From positions 1 through 5,020 of the forward strand of contig JAFQIF010000008.1 of assembly GCA_017397695.1 (NCBI GenBank): DNA of 5,020 bases, read 5' to 3'. Made by a program: the position numbers and the translations under genes. Numbering within the stretch: the first letter of the stretch is position 1; each line of letters opens with the position of its first letter. Below, one piece after another: positions 1 through 5,020 of the stretch. This stretch comes from Clostridia bacterium. Its GTDB lineage: Bacteria; Bacillota_A; Clostridia; Christensenellales; Aristaeellaceae. The notes beneath the pieces were generated by a model that had not been told where the DNA came from, did no database searches, and worked only from the letters and a program-made list of their open reading frames with translations.

Positions 1-498
1 CGCACGGATTTTGCCGGAAACCGCACGATCATGATGAGCATCACGCCTGTAAAGCTCTTCGCTGAGTCCTTTTCCTGTTCCAAAGCCGGACTATTGCCCG
101 TGGATGTCATCGCCAGCGAGGACAGCGATTATCTGCTCATCGACTGCCGGCGGATCATGACCTCCTGCACGCACGCCTGCGCCTTTCACAGCCGGGTCAT
201 CTTCAATCTGCTGCAGATCGTCGCCGACAAGAACCTCGCCCTGCACCAGCGCGCGCTCATCACCGCGGGGCGCAGCACGCGCGAAAAGCTGATGACCTAT
301 CTGCTCATGCAGGCCAAGGAAGCAAACAGCGCCAGCTTTTCTATCCCCTTTGACCGGCAGGGGCTGGCGGATTATCTGGAGGTGGACCGCAGCGGCCTGT
401 CCGCCGAGATGAGCAAGCTGAAAAAGGAAGGCGTTCTGGATTACTACAAGAGCGACTTCCGGCTGCTGAGCATTCCCACGAAAGATACAATCGAATAA
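1..498 (+). CDS. Crp/Fnr-family transcriptional regulator, C-terminal part (5' truncated by window)
   Basis: The frame is open from base 1 and reads RTDFAGNRTI before the first ATG, like the late cyclic-nucleotide-binding beta-roll of Crp/Fnr proteins, so the gene starts before the window and the ATG at 31 is internal. The 165 visible residues contain the end of the sensor roll (about 1-47), a long dimerisation helix (about 62-90, with FNLLQIVADKNLALHQRA) and a winged helix-turn-helix (about 112-156: FDRQGLADYLEVDRSGLSAE, then KLKKEG and a wing ending FRLL). The segment around DRSGLSAEMSKLKKEG is the recognition-helix region. Cysteines lie at visible residues 26, 49, 56 and 60, the last two as TSCTHACAFH just before the dimer helix. 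I recall a similar Cys pair in other clostridial members, but its role is unknown to me. The gene converges on the oxidative-defence operon. Effector and targets cannot be read from the sequence. The family call is strong; no specific name is justified. Confidence 0.9.
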   Translation, partial: RTDFAGNRTIMMSITPVKLFAESFSCSKAGLLPVDVIASEDSDYLLIDCRRIMTSCTHACAFHSRVIFNLLQIVADKNLALHQRALITAGRSTREKLMTYLLMQAKEANSASFSIPFDRQGLADYLEVDRSGLSAEMSKLKKEGVLDYYKSDFRLLSIPTKDTIE

Positions 499-503
499 AC
501 AAC

Positions 504-542
504 GAATCCGGCGCGCAAAGCCAAGCTCTGCGCGCCGGGTTT
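504..542. terminator. Bidirectional intrinsic terminator between convergent genes
   Basis: A GC-rich inverted repeat pairs 508-517 (CCGGCGCGCA) with 529-538 (TGCGCGCCGG), ten perfect base pairs. It extends outward through wobble and A-T pairs to about 504/542. The 11-nt loop can add a small AGC/GCT inner helix. On the + strand it is followed by GTTTATATCATC; on the - strand by ATTCGTTGTTTA. Both are only moderately U-rich. It begins just after the regulator's stop at 498 and lies 36 bases beyond the reductase's stop at 574, so it can serve both convergent genes. Confidence 0.8.
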
Positions 543-573
543 ATATCATCATATTGACGTAAAGTCTGCTCTG

Positions 574-2208
574 CTACTGCCTCAAAAACTCCAGCAGCTG
601 CTGGATATTCTTTTTGCCAAAGGTGATCCGGTCGTCACCCATCACCAGACATGGCACGCTCATCACGTTATACTGCTTTTTCATCTGCTCAAAATGCGCA
701 AGATCATACGCTTCGGCAGTGATTTTCGGATTGAGCGACGCCATGCGCTGCGCTGCAATCACCAGATCGGGACACATCGTGCAGGATAGAGAGACGAGGA
801 TCTTCATGCTGACGGGATGCTCAATCGCCTCGATAGCCCGTCTGATATCCTCGTCCAGCGCCTGTCCCGGGCCGCTGGCATTGTACAGCCCCAGCACAAA
901 AGACGTGAATTCATGCCCCCCGGGAACGCCATGGAAAGCAAGCCCCGTCGGCGTTCCATCCGCCAGGCAGATCTGAACGCAAGGCGCCATTTCCGAAGAG
1001 GCATCGCGCCGAGCCACCTGCATGCTGAGCTTGTCCGTCATCTCCGCCAGAGATGAGATAAAGGATTCCAGCTCCGCCGAGACCGGACGGCTGTCCAGAT
1101 AAAGCGTCAAACGCAGCGGACGAGCCATCCGGCTGAACACAGTGTCCAGCTGCCGGCGCATTTCCGGCGTGAACACAGAATCGCCCTCATGCGCATCTTC
1201 CCCCGGTACGGCAGGCGTCTCCTTCTTCTCAGACGTTGGCTGCTGCGGATGGATGCCGGTTTTTCGCTGCATCATCGCGGCGTATTTTTCCAGCTCCGTT
1301 GCGGCCAGCGCACCGTCGCCCGTGGCCGTCACCACCTGACGCAGCGGCTTGATGCACACATCGCCCGCCGCATATACGCCCTCCACGCTGGTTTTGAGCG
1401 TTCCGTCCGTAATCACGTAGCCCTTATCATCCAGCCTGACAAGTCCTTTTACCAGATCGGTCGCCGGTTCATAGCCGGCAAAGACAAATACGCCGAAGGT
1501 TTCTCCGTCTTGGCTTTGATACTCCGTGATCTCACCGGTCTGCGTGTTCTTCCATCGCGCGTGGTCAAGGCCATTTTCTCCGGAAACCTCCAGCAGCTCT
1601 GTGAAGGGCAGAATCGTGATCTTCTCATGCTGCCGGGCGGGCTGCGCCGCCGCCTCGGCGCAGGTAAAGTCTTCGCTCCTCATCAGGATGGTGACATGCC
1701 GGGCAAATTTCGTCAGGAAAACGCTTTCTTCTGCCGCTGCAAAGCCGCCGCCCACGACAAACACTTCCTTGCCGGTGAAAAACTCGCCGTCGCAGGTAGC
1801 GCAGTAGGCAACGCCCCGGCCCTTGTGTTCCTCTTCGCCCTTGAAGCCCACCATGCGGGGATGTGCGCCCGTGGCCAGCAATACGCCGAAGCACTGAAAA
1901 TCACCCCGCCCGGTGCGAACCGTCTTGATATCGCCCGCCAGATCCAGCCCGGTGGCCTCCGCCAATAGGAATTCCGCGCCGAATGCCTCCGCCTGCTGCT
2001 GCATGGTCTCGGTCAGCTGCTTGCCGCTGGTTTTGCCGATGCCGGGATAATTGACCACCTCGTGCGTAATGGTGATCTGCCCGCCAAACTGTTCCCTTTC
2101 CAGCACCAGCACCCGATAGCGCGCCCGGGCAAGATAGATGGCGGCGGTGAGCCCTGCAGGCCCACCGCCGATGATAATCACATCGTAGAGGTTTTTTGTG
2201 CTTGTCAT
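574..2208 (-). CDS. ahpF: AhpF-like peroxiredoxin reductase with permuted domain order (TrxR-type flavoprotein then AhpF-NTD-like tandem thioredoxin fold)
   Basis: Predicted 544-aa cytoplasmic flavoprotein that passes electrons from NAD(P)H through FAD and two CxxC pairs to reduce AhpC. Residues 1-310 are a thioredoxin-reductase core: FAD motif GGGPAG (14-19), redox pair C136-A-T-C139, NAD(P)H motif VVGGGFAAAEE (151-161), and C-terminal FAD motif GVYAAGDV (277-284). A Pro/Glu-rich linker (about 312-345) leads to a region like the N-terminal domain of E. coli AhpF: GHEFTS (431-436), SLSCTMCPD with C476/C479, and a probable cis-proline in SVPC (517-520). E. coli AhpF carries this domain at its N-terminus, so the order here is reversed. 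The start at 2208 is chosen because the Rossmann fold begins within eight residues and the ATG overlaps the ahpC stop by one base (TGATG), implying translational coupling. An in-frame extension to 2310 only overlaps ahpC. Databases may call such proteins TrxB; the AhpC neighbour favours AhpF. Confidence 0.92.
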   Translation of the reverse strand: MTSTKNLYDVIIIGGGPAGLTAAIYLARARYRVLVLEREQFGGQITITHEVVNYPGIGKTSGKQLTETMQQQAEAFGAEFLLAEATGLDLAGDIKTVRTGRGDFQCFGVLLATGAHPRMVGFKGEEEHKGRGVAYCATCDGEFFTGKEVFVVGGGFAAAEESVFLTKFARHVTILMRSEDFTCAEAAAQPARQHEKITILPFTELLEVSGENGLDHARWKNTQTGEITEYQSQDGETFGVFVFAGYEPATDLVKGLVRLDDKGYVITDGTLKTSVEGVYAAGDVCIKPLRQVVTATGDGALAATELEKYAAMMQRKTGIHPQQPTSEKKETPAVPGEDAHEGDSVFTPEMRRQLDTVFSRMARPLRLTLYLDSRPVSAELESFISSLAEMTDKLSMQVARRDASSEMAPCVQICLADGTPTGLAFHGVPGGHEFTSFVLGLYNASGPGQALDEDIRRAIEAIEHPVSMKILVSLSCTMCPDLVIAAQRMASLNPKITAEAYDLAHFEQMKKQYNVMSVPCLVMGDDRITFGKKNIQQLLEFLRQ

Positions 2209-2771
2209 CACAGCTGTCCCACCAGATCCAGGCTGGGTTTCAGCGTTTCGGCGCCGGGCGTCCAGTTGGCCGGGCAGACCTGATCGCCGTGAGCATGGAC
2301 AAACTGGCACGCCTGCACCTTGCGCAAAAGCTCCTCCGCATTGCGGCCCACGTTGCCTGCAGTCACCTCATAGCCCACGATCTTTCCCTCGGGATTGATG
2401 ATGAACGTGCCCCGCTCCGCCAGACCGTCTGACTCGATCAGCACCTCAAAGTCGCGCGACAGCGCATGGGTGGGGTCGGCCAGCATGGGATAGTTGAGCT
2501 TGCGGATACGCTCGGAGGCGTCGTGCCATGCTTTATGCACAAAGTGCGTGTCCGTGGACACGGCATAAACCTCGCAGCCGATGCCGCGGAACTGCTCATA
2601 CTTGTTTGCAAGATCCTCCAGCTCCGTGGGACAGACGAATGTGAAGTCCGCGGGATAAAAGAAGAAAACGCTCCATTTTCCGAGGATATCCTCCTTGGAG
2701 ATGAATTTGAAATCGTTTCCGTGATACGCGTAAACCTTGAAATCGGATACTTCCTTATTGATCAGGGACAT
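2208..2771 (-). CDS. ahpC: Alkyl hydroperoxide reductase subunit C (typical 2-Cys peroxiredoxin)
   Basis: Cytoplasmic peroxidase reducing H2O2, organic hydroperoxides and peroxynitrite. The product is 187 aa, the same length as E. coli AhpC. It has the peroxiredoxin active site P40-x3-T44-x2-C47 inside FTFVCPTE, the conserved catalytic arginine R120 (AERGTFIIN), and the resolving cysteine C166 in the C-terminal VCPANW motif. It is therefore a typical 2-Cys AhpC/Prx1-type enzyme whose intersubunit C47-C166 disulfide needs an AhpF-type reductase, which is encoded immediately downstream. The start at 2771 follows a perfect AGGAGG seven bases upstream, and only two bases separate it from the desulfoferrodoxin stop. 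A longer open frame to 3164 merely runs through desulfoferrodoxin out of frame. No anomalies seen; all catalytic residues are present. Confidence 0.97.
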   Translation of the reverse strand: MSLINKEVSDFKVYAYHGNDFKFISKEDILGKWSVFFFYPADFTFVCPTELEDLANKYEQFRGIGCEVYAVSTDTHFVHKAWHDASERIRKLNYPMLADPTHALSRDFEVLIESDGLAERGTFIINPEGKIVGYEVTAGNVGRNAEELLRKVQACQFVHAHGDQVCPANWTPGAETLKPSLDLVGQL

Positions 2772-2773
2772 GT

Positions 2774-3160
2774 TTATTCCTCCTTTTCCTTTTTCCACAG
2801 GTCGTGCTGATTGCAGAACGCCCAGACCGAGCGAACCTCGTCCCCCTTGCACAGGGCAAACTTGGCTTTGGGCTTGTCGGTCGGCTTCAGGTGCGCATAC
2901 TGGATGACGTGCTCCGCCTCCAGGCAGATCCATTCGATATAGTGCTCCTGCGTCATGGGATGCTCCACAGATCCCACCGTCACGTGAACGGTATCGCCGT
3001 CTTTGTGATAGACCGGAATATGCTTCTCGCCGGAAGCTTCGGTGGTTCCCGGCTCCAGGCGGCGCATCTTTTCGCCGCAGCACTGCACGCTCACGCCGGC
3101 ATCGTGGATCATCGCCATGATATTGCCGCAATGTCGGCAGGTATAGAACGTTTGCTTCAT
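2774..3160 (-). CDS. dfx: Desulfoferrodoxin (two-iron superoxide reductase)
   Basis: Reduces superoxide to H2O2 without releasing O2, a typical defence of anaerobes, normally fed electrons by rubredoxin (none seen here). The product is 128 aa, close to known two-iron desulfoferrodoxins. The N-terminal desulforedoxin-like domain has all four FeS4 ligands: C8, C11, C27 and C28 (YTCRHCG...VQCCGEK). The catalytic domain has E45-K46-H47 (GEKHIPV), H67 (VEHPM), H73 (EHYIEW), and C116 with H119 (CNQHDLW), giving the His4-Cys iron site plus the Glu-Lys catalytic pair. It is therefore the class with both iron centres and appears intact. The ATG at 3160 is set by an AAGGAGGG ribosome binding site and starts just before the first Cys motif. 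It is first in the operon dfx-ahpC-ahpF, so the H2O2 it makes is the substrate of the next gene product. The open frame continues far upstream antisense to the transporter, but that part is not protein-like. Confidence 0.97.
   Translation of the reverse strand: MKQTFYTCRHCGNIMAMIHDAGVSVQCCGEKMRRLEPGTTEASGEKHIPVYHKDGDTVHVTVGSVEHPMTQEHYIEWICLEAEHVIQYAHLKPTDKPKAKFALCKGDEVRSVWAFCNQHDLWKKEKEE
2779..2784 (-). promoter_or_regulatory. Ribosome binding site of ahpC, inside the end of dfx
   Basis: A perfect AGGAGG on the - strand sits seven bases before the ahpC ATG (2771). It is embedded in the last codons of dfx, which encode its KEKEE tail. It fixes the ahpC start and explains the charged, purine-rich end of dfx. 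Confidence 0.9.
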
Positions 3161-3166
3161 GCAATT

Positions 3167-3174
3167 CCCTCCTT
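3167..3174 (-). promoter_or_regulatory. Ribosome binding site of dfx
   Basis: AAGGAGGG on the - strand lies six bases before the ATG at 3160. It marks that ATG as the start, even though the same frame stays open far upstream. Confidence 0.88.
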
Positions 3175-3245
3175 CAGCATCAAGTATGTCCTGCCCGCGA
3201 TAAATAATGCGCCGAAACGGGGACATAATAGCATGCAGTACCTGC

Positions 3246-3251
3246 AAGGAG
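3246..3251 (+). promoter_or_regulatory. Ribosome binding site of baiG-like gene
   Basis: AAGGAG lies eight bases before the ATG at 3260. It selects that start over the in-frame ATG at 3233 and over the earlier ATGs of the same open frame, which lie antisense to dfx. Confidence 0.88.
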
Positions 3252-3259
3252 TGTATGCG

Positions 3260-4675
3260 ATGGAAGCAAACAGATCCTATGTGAAAGGATTTATTCCCTA
3301 TGCGCTGGCGGCGTTTCTCATCAGCGTGGTCGGCGGTTTTTCTGCCGTGCTGGGCCCGGCCTTTGTTAAGGACATGGGCATTGCCTACAACAATACGACG
3401 TGGACCGCGCTGGCGCAGGCAATGTCCACCGCTGCCTGCGCACCGATCCTTGGCAAGCTGGGCGACGTGCTGGGACGGCGCTTCACGCTGCTTGTCGGCA
3501 TCATCGTCTACACGCTGGGCAATGCGCTCGCAGCGCTCGCGCCGTCGCTGACGGTGATGCTGATCGCCCGGTTCATCGTCGGCGTGGGGAGCGCGGCGGT
3601 CGCGCCGGTGGTTTTGTCCTATATCGTCACCGATTTTCCGCCCCATGCCGTCGCCAAGGGTTTCTCCATGTACATGCTGATTTCCAGCGCATCCGTGGTC
3701 TTTGGCCCGGCGCTGAGCGGCCTGATCATCAACGCCTATGGCTGGCGGGCGATGGTCTGGGTCTGCGTGGCGATCTGCATCGCGGTGTTCATCCCCTGCG
3801 CGCTGCTTAAGGACAAAAACGCGCCGCCCCGCAGACGGCTTGATCATTTCGACACTCCGGGCGCGGCGCTGGTGCTGATCTTCTTCAGCCTGATGCTGTG
3901 CATTCCATCCTTCGGCCAGAACTTCGGCTGGGGATCCTCCGCGTTCCTTAGCGTGCTGATCGCCACGCTGATCGCGCTTGGCGCCCTTGTGCTGGCTGAG
4001 CGCAGGGCTGTCCATCCCATTCTGCCCGGCAGCTTCATGCGCCGCCGCGTCTTCATCCTCAGCGTGCTGGCGCTGACGCTCACGCAGGGACTGATGCAGG
4101 CGAACATGACCAACACCATCGTGTTTGTCAACTATACGCAGCCGGACAATACTGTGATCTCCGCCTATGCCATTTCGGTGATGTATCTGGGCATGTCGCT
4201 GGGCGCGGTATTCCTGGGGCCGCTGGCAGATCGGTTTGAACCGCGCGCCGTGCTGTCCTTCTCTCTGCTGCTGACCGGCGTCAGCTGCGCGCTGCTGCTG
4301 CGCTTCACCGCAGACGCCTCTGTGCTGCTGCTGATGTCGGCGCTGGGCCTGCTGGGCTTTGGCCTTGGCGGCAACGGCACGATCTTCATGAAAGTAGCGC
4401 TGAGCGACCTGCCCGGCAATCAGGCAGGCGCGGCCACCGGCACATACGGCCTGTTCAGGGATCTGGCTGCGCCCTTCGGCGTGGCTGTCTTCGTGCCGCT
4501 GTTTACCAATCGGATCACCGGCTATATGGCGCAGGGTCTGTCGGGCGCAGACGCAGCCGTGCAATCCATCCATTCCCTGGCGATCATCGAAATCCTTTGC
4601 GCAGCGGCAGGCATCGCCGTCGTGTTGATGCTGCCCCGCATCCATCAGGAGAGGAGAAATCAATATGCGTCTTAA
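3260..4675 (+). CDS. baiG: Major facilitator superfamily transporter, BaiG-like bile acid/H+ symporter
   Basis: A 471-aa, very hydrophobic inner-membrane protein with about a dozen or more membrane segments. It carries MFS motif A between helices 2 and 3 (GKLGDVLGRR, 65-74) and a motif C-like segment in helix 5 (GPALSGLIINAYGWR, 149-163), as in the DHA drug:H+ family. Several stretches match my memory of C. scindens BaiG (about 477 aa): YNNTTW (43-48), STAACAPILGKLGDVLGRR (56-74), LCIPSFGQN (213-221), VNYTQPDN (290-297), and GNGTIFMKVAL with TGTYGLFRD (371-401). BaiG is an established proton-dependent importer of unconjugated primary bile acids. The adjoining 7-alpha-HSDH-like gene supports bile acid as substrate. 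It is divergent from the oxidative-defence operon and overlaps the next gene by 11 bases, so the two are cotranscribed. Substrate and direction remain inferred; a drug or bile acid exporter is the main alternative. Confidence 0.82.
   Translation: MEANRSYVKGFIPYALAAFLISVVGGFSAVLGPAFVKDMGIAYNNTTWTALAQAMSTAACAPILGKLGDVLGRRFTLLVGIIVYTLGNALAALAPSLTVMLIARFIVGVGSAAVAPVVLSYIVTDFPPHAVAKGFSMYMLISSASVVFGPALSGLIINAYGWRAMVWVCVAICIAVFIPCALLKDKNAPPRRRLDHFDTPGAALVLIFFSLMLCIPSFGQNFGWGSSAFLSVLIATLIALGALVLAERRAVHPILPGSFMRRRVFILSVLALTLTQGLMQANMTNTIVFVNYTQPDNTVISAYAISVMYLGMSLGAVFLGPLADRFEPRAVLSFSLLLTGVSCALLLRFTADASVLLLMSALGLLGFGLGGNGTIFMKVALSDLPGNQAGAATGTYGLFRDLAAPFGVAVFVPLFTNRITGYMAQGLSGADAAVQSIHSLAIIEILCAAAGIAVVLMLPRIHQERRNQYAS
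4652..4656 (+). promoter_or_regulatory. Ribosome binding site of the 7-alpha-HSDH-like gene, inside the end of baiG
   Basis: AGGAG within the purine-rich AGGAGAGGAG (4647-4656) sits eight bases before the ATG at 4665 and is embedded in the last codons of the transporter gene (its QERRNQ tail). It supports the start at 4665 and translation coupled to the upstream gene. Confidence 0.85.
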
Positions 4676-5020
4676 GGGTAAAGTCATCCTTGTCACCGCC
4701 TCTACCCGGGGTATCGGTCTGGCCATCGTGAGGGCTTGCGCCAAAGAGGGCGGCGTTGTCTGCATGGCGGCCCGCGATCTTGCCCGGGCGCAGGAGATCG
4801 CCGATCAGCTTTGCAGCGAAGGCTGCCGCGTGCATTGTGTCTACAACGATGCTACCAAGCCGGAAGCCTTTCTGTCCATGGTTGAAGAGACCGTGACGAA
4901 AGCCGGAAGCATTGACGTGCTGGTGAACAACTTCGGCACCTCCAATCCGGGCCGGGATCTGGATTTTACGCACACCGATCCGGAGGTCTTCATGAGCACC
5001 GTACAGCTCAATCTGCGCAG
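4665..5020 (+). CDS. hdhA: SDR-family 7-alpha-hydroxysteroid dehydrogenase-like, N-terminal part (3' truncated by window)
   Basis: The 118 visible residues are the Rossmann half of a classical short-chain dehydrogenase. They show the cofactor motif TASTRGIG (11-18), an acidic/turn motif NDAT (61-64), NNFG in place of the usual NNAG (88-91), and the conserved active-site-region Asn N116. R15 and R37 (in AAR) favour NADP(H) over NAD(H), since NAD-dependent enzymes usually have an Asp where R37 sits. The start MRLKGKVILVTASTRGIG, the VYNDATK stretch and VNNFGTSNP...TDPEVF closely match my memory of the C. scindens NADP-dependent 7-alpha-HSDH, which reversibly oxidises the 7-alpha-hydroxyl of cholic and chenodeoxycholic acid to 7-oxo products. 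The catalytic Ser-Tyr-Lys lies beyond the window and cannot be checked. The ATG at 4665 overlaps the transporter's stop by 11 bases. SDR membership is certain; the bile acid specificity is a strong inference, with another SDR alcohol dehydrogenase as the alternative. Confidence 0.82.
   Translation, partial: MRLKGKVILVTASTRGIGLAIVRACAKEGGVVCMAARDLARAQEIADQLCSEGCRVHCVYNDATKPEAFLSMVEETVTKAGSIDVLVNNFGTSNPGRDLDFTHTDPEVFMSTVQLNLR

Larger units (their letters stand above)
3161..3259. promoter_or_regulatory. Divergent promoter region between dfx operon and baiG-like gene
   Basis: These 99 bases are the only non-coding DNA between the two divergent start codons and must hold both promoters unless transcripts start inside genes. 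A single AT-rich core at 3224-3230 (CATAATA) could serve as -10 in both directions: CATAAT on the + strand and TATTAT on the - strand. The latter is preceded by TGC (3233-3231), giving an extended -10. No convincing -35 box is seen on either strand. A second AT-rich patch (3200-3208) could be an alternative - strand -10. A short inverted repeat, TGCAG-TAC-CTGCA (3234-3246), abuts the + strand ribosome binding site. The region's role is secure; the exact elements are guesses. Confidence 0.45.

Noticed and set aside
31..33. ATG at 31 as the start of the Crp/Fnr regulator
   Set aside because: The frame is open to base 1 and the residues before it fit the sensor roll, so the gene is cut by the window edge.
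1189..1968. Long + strand open frame opposite the AhpF-like gene
   Set aside because: A shadow frame: no ribosome binding site or domain features, lying over an intact flavoprotein gene on the other strand.
2209..2310. N-terminal extension of the AhpF-like protein by 34 residues
   Set aside because: It lies wholly inside ahpC in another frame, looks unlike a reductase N-terminus, and the ATG at 2208 fits both the TGATG coupling and the position of the FAD fold.
2772..3164. Upstream extension of the ahpC frame to 3164
   Set aside because: It overlaps all of desulfoferrodoxin out of frame. AhpC is full length (187 aa) from 2771 with a perfect ribosome binding site.
3196..3212. Possible palindromic operator around GCGATAAATAATGCGC
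   Set aside because: The flanks GCGAT and ATGCG are not reverse complements, so there is no true inverted repeat; it also does not fit a PerR or Fur box well.
2804..3259. Upstream extension of the transporter frame across the desulfoferrodoxin gene
   Set aside because: Antisense to an intact gene and without transporter-like sequence; the AAGGAG before 3260 gives a start that suits the family length.
3161..4765. Very long - strand open frame upstream of and in frame with desulfoferrodoxin, antisense to the transporter, rich in His, Gln, Arg and Asp
   Set aside because: It mirrors the codon bias of the GC-rich transporter gene. It has no recognisable domain or internal ribosome binding site, and desulfoferrodoxin has its own strong ribosome binding site and full domain set from 3160.
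1..5020. CRISPR arrays, insertion sequences, tRNA/rRNA genes and long repeats
   Set aside because: None seen by eye. Almost the whole window is accounted for by protein genes, with only two short intergenic gaps.

Overview
The window looks like chromosomal DNA from a strictly anaerobic gut clostridium (Firmicutes/Bacillota) with fairly GC-rich coding sequence. Four things point that way: a Crp/Fnr regulator of a clostridial type, a two-iron desulfoferrodoxin (an anaerobe's superoxide defence), strong AGGAGG-type ribosome binding sites, and a transporter/dehydrogenase pair that reads like bile acid genes of Clostridium scindens. Species cannot be assigned. All comparisons with named proteins are from memory; no alignment was run.

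Layout. Positions 1-498 (+) hold the C-terminal part of a Crp/Fnr-family regulator whose start lies before the window. Positions 499-573 hold a GC-rich hairpin that probably terminates transcription from both sides of a convergent junction. Positions 574-3160 (-) are a compact operon in the order desulfoferrodoxin (3160-2774), AhpC peroxiredoxin (2771-2208), AhpF-like reductase (2208-574). Positions 3161-3259 are a divergent promoter region. Positions 3260-4675 (+) encode a major facilitator protein that I recognise as BaiG-like (bile acid/H+ symporter family). The start of an SDR dehydrogenase resembling clostridial 7-alpha-hydroxysteroid dehydrogenase overlaps its end by 11 bases and runs off the window (4665-5020).

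How the genes work together. The leftward operon forms a complete relay: superoxide is reduced to H2O2 by desulfoferrodoxin, H2O2 to water by AhpC, and AhpC is re-reduced by the AhpF-like flavoprotein using NAD(P)H. The rightward pair would import a bile acid and oxidise its 7-alpha-hydroxyl to a ketone. The two units share about 100 bp of regulatory DNA, so bile exposure and oxidative defence could be jointly controlled; this is inference.

The most interesting points are the baiG/7-alpha-HSDH bicistron with no other bai gene visible, and the AhpF-like protein, whose domains are in the opposite order to E. coli AhpF.
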